Source of the DNA: Actinophytocola sp049647105
GTDB taxonomy: Bacteria > Actinomycetota > Actinomycetes > Mycobacteriales > Pseudonocardiaceae
DNA length: 64,000 nucleotides
Direction: 5' to 3'
Assembly: GCF_049647105.1 (NCBI RefSeq)
Contig: NZ_JBARWZ010000027.1
Location: forward strand, 20,822-84,821
Shown here piece by piece: positions 58,115-64,000 of this stretch. Positions within the stretch are counted from its first letter, which is position 1, and the number at the start of each line of letters is the position of its first letter. Made by a program: the position numbers and the translations under genes. The notes under the pieces are model-generated. The model ran no database searches and was not told the origin of the DNA. It saw nothing but the letters and a program-made list of their open reading frames with translations.

Positions 58115-58520
58115 CGCGACGTATTTCAGCCTGGACGCAACCTATGCGTTGGGGCCTGGGCGCTTCCGTCAACAATTGGTACGGACCGAGAAGCAGGCTC
58201 GCAGGACCGACGACTTCCACTTAACCAGTTCTGCCGCCAACCCGGACACGTCGCCCGCGTGGTTTCCACGTTGTGGACGCTTTTCCCACACCGTTGACCA
58301 CGGGTCCGCGGGGTGTTGCGATGCAAGACATGACCCCAGCTCTGACCAAGCGACGTCACGTCGACTTCGTCCGGGTCTGCGCCCAGGCGTGTCCCCGCTG
58401 GACGGGGCCTTAGCCCTTCCTTCGTCCACTCCCTTGCGCGGCAACAGCTTTGCCGCGCCATCCCGGTATGTCGAGGAGTGACTGTGTGTCCACGTTGGAA
58501 CTTCTGGAACGGATGAGGCC
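58115..58520. other. Intergenic stretch without recognised genes
   Basis: About 400 bp with scattered open frames on both strands that lack family features, ribosome sites or normal codon use. CGACGTCACGTCGAC near 58350 is a partly palindromic word. I see no RNA gene or operator I can defend. Confidence 0.45.
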
Positions 58521-59603
58521 ATGACCATTCGCCTGCACTGGTTCCTGCCCACCACCGGCGACGGCCGCACGATCGTCGAGCGCTTCCACGCCAACCGTTC
58601 CCTCGGTCCGGCCGCAGCACGCAAGCCGGGCATCGACTACCTGGCACAGGTCGCGCGGGCGGCGGAACAGCTCGGGTTCGAGGGCGTGCTGACCCCGACC
58701 GGCACGTGGTGCGAGGACGCGTGGCTCACCACGGCCGCGCTGATCCGCGAGACGACGACGCTGAAGTACCTGGTCGCCTTCCGGCCGGGCGTCATCTCGC
58801 CGACGCTGGCCGCGCAGATGGCGGGCACCTACCAGCGGATCTCGGATGGCAGGCTGCTGCTCAACATCGTGACCGGCGGCGACTCGGTGGAACAGCGCCG
58901 TTTCGGCGACTTCCACGACCACGACGCGCGTTACGCCCGCACCGACGAGTTCCTGTCGATCGTGCGTGGTGTGTGGAGCGGCGAGCCGTTCGACTTCGCG
59001 GGCGAGCACCTGTCGGTCGAGGGCGCCACGGCGATCGCGCCGCCCGATCCGTTGCCGGACATCTACTTCGGCGGTTCGTCGCCTGCCGCGCTGCCGGTCG
59101 CGGCCAGGCACGCGAACGTGTACCTGACGTGGGGCGAGCCGCCCGCGCAGGTGGCGGAGAAGATCGCGAAGGTACGCGCGCTGGCGGGCGACCGGGAGAT
59201 CCGGTTCGGCATCCGCCTGCACACGATCTCCCGTGACACGTCGGAGGAAGCGTGGCGGGAGGCGCAGAAGCTGCTGGACGCGCTGGACCCGGCGCAGGTC
59301 CGCAAGGCGCAGGAACAGCTGGCGGCGAGCGAGTCGGAGGGGCAGCGGCGGATGGTGGCGCTGCACGGCGGCGCCCACGGCGGTGACGCGCACTCGCTGG
59401 AGATCTATCCGAACCTGTGGGCCGGCGTGGGACTCGTGCGTGGCGGGGCGGGCACGGCGCTGGTCGGCAGCCACAAGGAGGTGGCCGAGCGGATCGCGGA
59501 GTACCACGCGATCGGGATCGAGGAGTTCATCTTCTCCGGCTACCCGCACCTGGAGGAGGCGTACTGGTTCGGCGAAGGGGTGCGCCCGCTGCTTGTCGTA
59601 TAA
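58521..59603 (+). CDS. SsuD-like FMNH2-dependent alkanesulfonate monooxygenase (LLM family)
   Basis: This 360-residue barrel protein of the luciferase-like family has RLHWFLPTTGDGRTI at the start. The segment YLAQVARAAEQLGFEGVLTP, YLVAFRPGVISPTLAAQMAG, LLLNIVTGGDSVEQRRFGDF and DIYFGGSSPAALPVAARHAN closely match SsuD. It would release sulfite from alkanesulfonates with reduced FMN from a separate reductase. No ssuABC transporter or SsuE-type reductase gene adjoins, so other sulfonate or thioether substrates are possible. The end overlaps the operator of the next gene. Confidence 0.88.
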   Translation: MTIRLHWFLPTTGDGRTIVERFHANRSLGPAAARKPGIDYLAQVARAAEQLGFEGVLTPTGTWCEDAWLTTAALIRETTTLKYLVAFRPGVISPTLAAQMAGTYQRISDGRLLLNIVTGGDSVEQRRFGDFHDHDARYARTDEFLSIVRGVWSGEPFDFAGEHLSVEGATAIAPPDPLPDIYFGGSSPAALPVAARHANVYLTWGEPPAQVAEKIAKVRALAGDREIRFGIRLHTISRDTSEEAWREAQKLLDALDPAQVRKAQEQLAASESEGQRRMVALHGGAHGGDAHSLEIYPNLWAGVGLVRGGAGTALVGSHKEVAERIAEYHAIGIEEFIFSGYPHLEEAYWFGEGVRPLLVV

Positions 59604-59621
59604 CCCGTTAAAGGGGTATAC
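59598..59621. promoter_or_regulatory. Operator-like inverted repeat before RHH-ClpN gene
   Basis: GTATAACCC (59598-59606) and GGGGTATAC (59613-59621) are inverted arms with one mismatch around GTTAAA. It overlaps the ssuD-like stop and lies 8 bp before the ATG. It suits binding by the RHH part of the encoded protein. Confidence 0.6.
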
Positions 59622-59629
59622 ATGGGGTC

Positions 59630-60337
59630 ATGCCCAAGATTAACGTGTACCTCCCGGACGACCTCGCCGAGAGCGTGAAGGACACCGGCCTGCCGGTCTC
59701 CGCGATCTGCCAGCGTGCCCTGGAGCAGTCGGTGAAGCGGGTGACCGCGATCCGCGCCGTCGGCGACCTGACCGGCACCGACCCGACGGCGGCGCTCACG
59801 TCGTTCACCCAGCGTGCCAAGGACGTGCTGAACCTGGCGATCACGGCGGCTCGCGCCAGAGGCGCGGCGGAGGTGGGGACGCGTGACCTGCTGCGCGGCA
59901 TGATCGAGGAAGGCAGCAACCTGGCACTGCGCGTACTGCGCGCGATCGACATCGACCCGGCGAAGGTCCTTGGCGAGCTGCCGCCGCCATCTCCGTCGTC
60001 CTCGGAAGGGGCCGCGGCGCGGTTCGGCGTGACCGCGGCGAACGCGCTGGAGCTGACCGTGCTGGAGGCACTGACGCTGGGCCACAACTACGTCGGCTGC
60101 GAGCACCTGCTGCTCGGCCTGGTCGCGGAACCGGACGGGACCGCGGGTCAGGTGCTGCGCGGACTGGGCGCGGAGGCCCGCCAGGTACGGCAGGTGGTGT
60201 CGGCGGCACTCGCGGGTTACGTGCACCTGCAGGCAAACCAGGGCGGCGCGGCCGCGCTCACCACGGCCGTGGGCAAGGCACTGGAGCCGGTGCTGCGCCG
60301 CCTGGACCGCCTGGAGGAGCAAGCGGGGCTGACCTAG
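59630..60337 (+). CDS. RHH-type DNA-binding domain fused to Clp N-terminal domain
   Basis: A 235-residue protein. Residues 1-36 (MPKINVYLPDDLAESVKDTG, LPVSAICQRALEQSV) are a ribbon-helix-helix start as in antitoxins. Residues 60-220 form the two repeats of a Clp_N substrate-binding domain (FTQRAKDVLNLAITAARARG, VGTRDLLRGMIEEGSNLALR; LTLGHNYVGCEHLLLGLVAE). There is no AAA+ ATPase. It may be a transcription factor that senses ClpC substrates or regulates protease capacity. The upstream palindrome suggests autoregulation. It overlaps the 3' end of the convergent membrane-protein gene by 4 bp. Confidence 0.8.
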   Translation: MPKINVYLPDDLAESVKDTGLPVSAICQRALEQSVKRVTAIRAVGDLTGTDPTAALTSFTQRAKDVLNLAITAARARGAAEVGTRDLLRGMIEEGSNLALRVLRAIDIDPAKVLGELPPPSPSSSEGAAARFGVTAANALELTVLEALTLGHNYVGCEHLLLGLVAEPDGTAGQVLRGLGAEARQVRQVVSAALAGYVHLQANQGGAAALTTAVGKALEPVLRRLDRLEEQAGLT

Positions 60338-60768
60338 TCATCGTCGCGGATCGTGGCGGTCGGCGTGTCGCCAACGCACCGCAGCCGCACCTCGATCTCC
60401 CGCTCGCCGGAGAAGAACTTCACCGACGGGTGATCGTCGAGCTCGTCGTCGTCGGAGTCCACGCCATAATTCTGCGCGGGACTCGCCGACATGATGCGCA
60501 CGAGACCGGCCTCGCACCGGGAGATCACCGTGCCGCCAACGGTCGCCGTCGTCGTGTCCTGCGGTGGAGGGGGTGCCGACGACGACGGCGGAGCAGGCGA
60601 GGTCCGCGACTGGCTCGTCAGCAGCTCGTCCACTTCGGACTGGCTCAGCGGGTCCTGCCCGGCGCCGAAGATGTCGGTCCCGATGGCGGCCACGGCGGCC
60701 AGGCCGACCGCGGTCGCGGCCGCGGCGGCCACCAACCACAGCACGAACCCGGTCGTCAGACGCACCAC
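60334..60768 (-). CDS. Membrane-anchored extracytoplasmic hypothetical protein
   Basis: A 144-residue protein. One N-terminal hydrophobic segment (GFVLWLVAAAAATAVGLAAV) acts as signal anchor. A Ser/Pro-rich linker follows (TSPAPPSSSAPPPPQDTTTA), then a C-terminal domain with two Cys (VISRCEAGLVRIMSAS, VRLRCVGDTPTATI) that could form a disulfide. The acidic DSDDDELDD loop may bind cations. No family name is known to me. It is divergent from the response regulator gene 88 bp away. Confidence 0.7.
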   Translation of the reverse strand: MVRLTTGFVLWLVAAAAATAVGLAAVAAIGTDIFGAGQDPLSQSEVDELLTSQSRTSPAPPSSSAPPPPQDTTTATVGGTVISRCEAGLVRIMSASPAQNYGVDSDDDELDDHPSVKFFSGEREIEVRLRCVGDTPTATIRDDD

Positions 60769-60856
60769 GCCAGTATGCCCATCCGATGGTTAAGACCCTC
60801 CTAACGTGCCCCTATCGCGCACGACTCGGCACCGGACACCGGCTACGGTCGCACTC

Positions 60857-61540
60857 ATGGCCCAGGTACTCGTCGTCGAGGACGACGCGACGATCCGGTC
60901 GTCGATCATCCGAGGGCTCACCGACCGGGGGCACGCGGTGGTGTCGGCGCCGACCGCCATGGCCGGGCTCGAGCAGGCGGTGAGCACCCGCCCGGACGTC
61001 GTCGTGCTCGACCTCGGGCTGCCCGACCTCGACGGCACGGCCATGCTGGCGATGCTGCGCGGCGTCTCCGACGTCCCCGTCGTCGTCGCGACCGCCCGCG
61101 ACGACGAGGCCGAGATCGTCGCCGTCCTCGACGCGGGCGCCGACGACTACGTGGTGAAGCCGTTCGGGATCGCGCAGCTCGACGCCCGCATCCGCGCGGT
61201 CCTGCGTCGCGGCGTCGAGGAACAGGCCGACCTGACAGTCATCGTCGGTGGTCTCACCGTCGACCCCCGCTCCCGCCGCGCGGTGCTCGACCAGCAGGTC
61301 CTCGAGCTGACGCCGCGCGAGTTCGACCTGCTCCACCACCTTGCCGTGCGCGCGGGCGAGGTGGTGTCGAAACGCGAGCTGCTCACCGAGGTGTGGCAGT
61401 TGCCATACGGCGGCGCCGACAAGACCGTCGACGTCCACCTGTCCTGGCTGCGCCGCAAGCTCGGCGAGACCGCGCAGCAACCCCGCTACCTGCACGCGGT
61501 CCGCGGCGTCGGCGTCCGGCTCGCGGCGCCGGAGGCATGA
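60857..61540 (+). CDS. OmpR/PhoB-type response regulator
   Basis: This 227-residue protein has a receiver domain (VLVVEDDATIRSSIIRGLTD; phospho-Asp in VVVLDLGLPDLDGTAM; Lys in DDYVVKPFGIAQLDARI). Its C-terminal winged helix has LELTPREFDLLHHLAVRAGE and VDVHLSWLRRKLGETAQQPR, ending RGVGVRL. The kinase gene begins one base after its stop. ATG 60857 is the first start that gives an intact receiver domain. Target genes are unknown; the downstream PepSY gene is a good candidate. Confidence 0.95.
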   Translation: MAQVLVVEDDATIRSSIIRGLTDRGHAVVSAPTAMAGLEQAVSTRPDVVVLDLGLPDLDGTAMLAMLRGVSDVPVVVATARDDEAEIVAVLDAGADDYVVKPFGIAQLDARIRAVLRRGVEEQADLTVIVGGLTVDPRSRRAVLDQQVLELTPREFDLLHHLAVRAGEVVSKRELLTEVWQLPYGGADKTVDVHLSWLRRKLGETAQQPRYLHAVRGVGVRLAAPEA

Positions 61541-61541
61541 C

Positions 61542-62807
61542 GTGCGGCGGCGCGTACTGCTGCTCGTCGCGGCCACCACCACGCTCGTGCTGGTGGCGTT
61601 CCTCGTGCCGCTCGCGTTGCTGGTGAAGAACGTCGCCGCCGACCGAGCCGTCCAGCGCGCCACCGTCGAGGCCCAGGCGCTGACCTCGTTCGTCGCCACC
61701 ACCGACCGGCCCTCGCTCGCCGCGAGCGTCCGGGAGGTCGACGCGAGCTCCGTCTACGACGTGACCGTGTTCCTGGACGGGGACGTGCTCGGTGCGCCCG
61801 CCACCCGGTCGCCGCTGGTCACGCTCGCGGAGCGCGGGGTCAGCCAGTCCGGTGAGGTGCCCGGCGGCAGGGAGATCGTGTTCGCCGTCGACCGAGGTAC
61901 CGAGCCGACCGCGGTGATCCGCACGTTCGTGTCCGACGCCGAGCTGGCGGCCGGGGTGCCGCGTGCGTGGCTGCTGCTCGGCGGGCTCGGCGTCACGCTG
62001 CTGCTCGTGAGCCTGCTCGTGGCGGACCGGCTCGCCCGCACCTTCGTCCGGTCCACAGTGGACCTCGCGGCGGTGTCGCACCGGCTGGGCAGAGGTGAGC
62101 TGGACGCGCGGGCGGACACGTCCGCGCCGGGTGAGCTGGGGGTGGTCGCGACCGCCCTCAACGGGCTCGCGGGCCGCATCGACGGTCTGCTCGGTGAGGA
62201 ACGCGAGACCATCGCCGACCTGTCCCACCGCGTCCGCACGCCGCTGACCTCGCTGAAGATGGAGGCGGACGCGTTGAGCGATCCCGAGGCGGCGGAACGC
62301 ATCGGCGCCCGCGTCGACGCCGTCAACCGGGTGGTCACCGACGTGATCCACCAGGCCCGCAGGCGCGGCGACCCACCGGCCGTCGCCGACGCGGCCGAGG
62401 TCGTCACCGACCGCGTCGCGTTCTGGGCGGTGCTCGCCGAGGACACCGAACGCGACCTGACCGTCGACGTGACGCCCGGCCCGCTGCCGGTGGCGTTACC
62501 GCGCGCCGACCTCGAGGCGTGCGTGGATGCCTTGCTGGGCAACGTGTTCGCGCACACCCCGCATGGCACGGCGTTCCGCGTGACACTCGCCGCGCGGCCG
62601 GATGGCGCGGTGCTCACCGTCGACGACGCTGGCCCAGGACTGCCAGGTGGGCGCGCGTTGCTGCGTGGCGTCAGCGGGTCCGGCTCCAGCGGCCTCGGGC
62701 TCGACATCGTGCGGCGGGCGGCGGAGCGCACGGGTGGCACGGTGCGGTTCGAGAGTGCCGACGCGGGTGGTCTGCGGGTCGTCGTCGAGCTCTTAGGCCC
62801 GCGTTAA
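61542..62807 (+). CDS. Sensor histidine kinase
   Basis: A 421-residue protein with two transmembrane helices (LLLVAATTTLVLVAFLVPLA; AWLLLGGLGVTLLLVSLLVA) flanking an extracellular sensor of about 110 residues. A HAMP segment and the H-box DLSHRVRTPLTSLKMEADAL follow, then the ATPase with N-box LLGNVFAHTPHGT, DDAGPGLPGG and GSSGLGLDIVRRAAER. GTG 61542 follows GGAGGC. It signals to the response regulator encoded directly upstream. The signal is not known. Confidence 0.93.
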   Translation: MRRRVLLLVAATTTLVLVAFLVPLALLVKNVAADRAVQRATVEAQALTSFVATTDRPSLAASVREVDASSVYDVTVFLDGDVLGAPATRSPLVTLAERGVSQSGEVPGGREIVFAVDRGTEPTAVIRTFVSDAELAAGVPRAWLLLGGLGVTLLLVSLLVADRLARTFVRSTVDLAAVSHRLGRGELDARADTSAPGELGVVATALNGLAGRIDGLLGEERETIADLSHRVRTPLTSLKMEADALSDPEAAERIGARVDAVNRVVTDVIHQARRRGDPPAVADAAEVVTDRVAFWAVLAEDTERDLTVDVTPGPLPVALPRADLEACVDALLGNVFAHTPHGTAFRVTLAARPDGAVLTVDDAGPGLPGGRALLRGVSGSGSSGLGLDIVRRAAERTGGTVRFESADAGGLRVVVELLGPR

Positions 62808-62880
62808 CCGTCGGGAAGCGCGCCGATAGGCCGCCCGGCGGCACCGTTGCTGTCATCAACCAGCAACGGAAGGAACCGAC

Positions 62881-63387
62881 ATGACCAGGAAACTGCTCGT
62901 CGGCGCCATCGTCGCGGGGGCGCTGGCCGTCACCGCGGGCACCGCGTTCGCTCTCTCGTCCGGTGACCAGCCGTCGCCGGACGCGACCTCGGCCCCGCCC
63001 CCGACCTCGTCGTCTTCTTCGACGCCGACTTCTTCGTCGACCTCGGAAACCACCCCGACCTCGTCGAGCGCCGCGCCCGCGCCCGGCGGCATGTCCGCGA
63101 ACGACGCGGCCCGGGTCGTGCAGGAGCGCATGGGCGGCACGGTCCACGAGGTCGAGCGTGAGGTGGAGCACGGCAGGCTCGAGTGGAAGGTCGAGATCAC
63201 CGCACGCGACGGGATCACCTACGACGTCCGCGTCGATGCCGCGACCGGCGACGTCACCCGCGTCGAGCAGGACGACAACCGGGACGACGACGGCGACGAT
63301 GACAGCGACGATGACAGCGACAGCGGCCGCCACGGCGGCGACGACCACGGCGGCGACCGCCACGGAGGCGATCGCGACGACGACTGA
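62881..63387 (+). CDS. Secreted PepSY-domain protein
   Basis: A 168-residue protein. It has a signal peptide (MTRKLLVGAIVAGALAVTAG, TAFA), a Ser/Thr/Pro-rich linker (about 30-70) and a PepSY domain (MSANDAARVVQERMGGTVHE, VERELEH-type strand, RLEWKVEITARDGITYDVRV, DAATGDVTRVEQDD). The tail is almost pure Asp/Gly/His/Arg. PepSY proteins often accompany two-component systems and may modulate proteases or metals; the acidic, His-rich tail would bind metal ions. It lies 73 bp after the kinase gene. Confidence 0.88.
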   Translation: MTRKLLVGAIVAGALAVTAGTAFALSSGDQPSPDATSAPPPTSSSSSTPTSSSTSETTPTSSSAAPAPGGMSANDAARVVQERMGGTVHEVEREVEHGRLEWKVEITARDGITYDVRVDAATGDVTRVEQDDNRDDDGDDDSDDDSDSGRHGGDDHGGDRHGGDRDDD

Positions 63388-63407
63388 GTCCGCGTTAACC
63401 TGCGGAC

Positions 63408-63974
63408 GTGAGCCATGACATCGCCGTCCGCTCCGTGAACGCGTTCGAGTTGGCCGCGTACAGCCATCAGCTCGAACGCCTCTACCGGAAGTGCTTCACC
63501 TCGCCGCCGTGGCACGAGCCGGAGGAACGGCTCGCGGCCTTTCAGGGCCGGCTCGGACAACACATGGCCAACAGCGGGTCGGGCGGGGTCGTGGTGGCCG
63601 ATGGAGACGAGCTCGTCGGCGTGGTCTACGGCTGGCCTGCCGGCCAGGAGCTGGCGTCCGGCTCACCGTTCGACGACGCGCTGGCCACCGCCGCCACCCC
63701 GGCCATCGCCCGGCGGCTCGTCGCGCCCGCGGTGGTCGTGGCGGAGCTGATGGTCGACCCCGGTCACCAGCGGCGCGGCATCGGCCGCGCGTTGCTCACC
63801 CGCTACGTCGAGGACTGGCCCGCCGCGTGGCTCGCCACCCACCCCGAGGCGCCCGCCGCCACCCTGTACCGGCAGGAAGGGTGGCAGCAGGAGTGCGAGT
63901 TCTCGGTGGGGGAGAACGATCCGATGGTGGTATTCACGTGGCAGGCCGCCAGGAAGTCGTATTCGATGCCATGA
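63408..63974 (+). CDS. GNAT-family N-acetyltransferase
   Basis: This 188-residue protein has the acetyl-CoA loop motif in VVVAELMVDPGHQRRGIGRA (QRRGIGRAL) and motif B ending in LYRQEGWQQECEF. The N-terminal part VRSVNAFELAAYSHQLERLY is a usual GNAT start. GTG 63408 is 20 bp after the PepSY gene. The substrate cannot be told. Confidence 0.85.
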   Translation: MSHDIAVRSVNAFELAAYSHQLERLYRKCFTSPPWHEPEERLAAFQGRLGQHMANSGSGGVVVADGDELVGVVYGWPAGQELASGSPFDDALATAATPAIARRLVAPAVVVAELMVDPGHQRRGIGRALLTRYVEDWPAAWLATHPEAPAATLYRQEGWQQECEFSVGENDPMVVFTWQAARKSYSMP

Positions 63975-64000
63975 AAGGCGCTTTCGGGACGCTAACGTCC
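63973..64000. repeat. Dispersed repeat copy cut by the window edge
   Basis: GAAAGGCGCTTTCGGGACGC then TAACGTCC; GGACG-CTAA-CGTCC forms a small hairpin. It shares the GAAAGGCGCTTTC core with 30144-30188 and lies at the end of the GNAT gene. Confidence 0.55.

Noticed and set aside
58149..58481. Plus-strand 110-codon ORF before the SsuD-like gene
   Set aside because: No ribosome site or conserved motif; composition resembles non-coding frames on both strands.
62963..63563. Ser/Arg-rich shadow frames over the PepSY gene
   Set aside because: They arise from the Asp/Gly/His repeat of the real secreted PepSY protein.
1..64000. CRISPR array or phage structural genes
   Set aside because: No regularly spaced repeats, cas genes, capsid, portal or terminase genes were found.

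Overview
The window is very GC-rich, with many GTG starts, ATGA/TGATG stop-start overlaps and long antisense open frames. It carries typical actinomycete families: DUF397 and DUF5753-type XRE regulators, sugar ABC transporters without their own ATPase, streptogrisin-like protease, DUF1707, and a PepSY two-component unit. It looks like chromosomal DNA of a filamentous actinomycete, probably Pseudonocardiales (Lentzea/Saccharothrix-like); the genus is inference.

Region 1 (1-7050) is accessory and decayed. It holds the end of a secreted protease, a truncated phosphoesterase abutting the 3' half of a tRNA-Pro(GGG) gene (attachment-site scar), a MazF-type toxin-antitoxin operon, a broken second copy of the protease segment, DUF397 genes behind the tail of a lost XRE regulator, a GntR-YdcF pair with three operator-like repeats, a frameshifted gene, a TPR-HAD pair and two small overlapping genes.

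Region 2 (7057-20107) is a catabolic block of coupled genes: cytoplasmic GH20 hexosaminidase, sugar ABC importer, Tat-exported lactonase, GntP permease, KDPG aldolase, N-acyl-D-aminoacylase-type deacylase, DSD1-type PLP deaminase, KDG kinase, IclR regulator and RidA. Together they spell a route from oxidised chitin ends (N-acetylglucosaminate) to pyruvate and glyceraldehyde-3-phosphate. Both minus-strand operons have tandem TTGC-N-GCAA boxes. This is the most interesting system in the window.

Region 3 (20293-27668) has a DUF2975/HTH pair, probably leaderless, and then a purine-degradation operon (uraD, uraH, uricase, three xanthine dehydrogenase subunits, 8-oxoguanine/guanine deaminase-type enzyme). 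Region 4 (27931-32411) has a PAS-GGDEF-EAL protein with degenerate catalytic motifs behind a leader ORF, an IS110 transposase, an EF-Tu tail remnant and a small hypothetical gene.

Region 5 (32682-49744) is sugar catabolism: IclR, FAH-family hydrolase and IlvD/Edd dehydratase; a secreted protein; then a LacI regulon (GH35, peptide-type ABC importer, GH39, GH13, LacI) tied together by five TGTAAGCGC boxes. Region 6 (49755-64000) has a heterodimeric ABC exporter with complementary NBD defects, a Nudix / MurA-remnant / class II aldolase / glycosyltransferase / XRE-TPR locus, an SsuD-like monooxygenase, an RHH-ClpN fusion, a response regulator-histidine kinase-PepSY set and a GNAT acetyltransferase.
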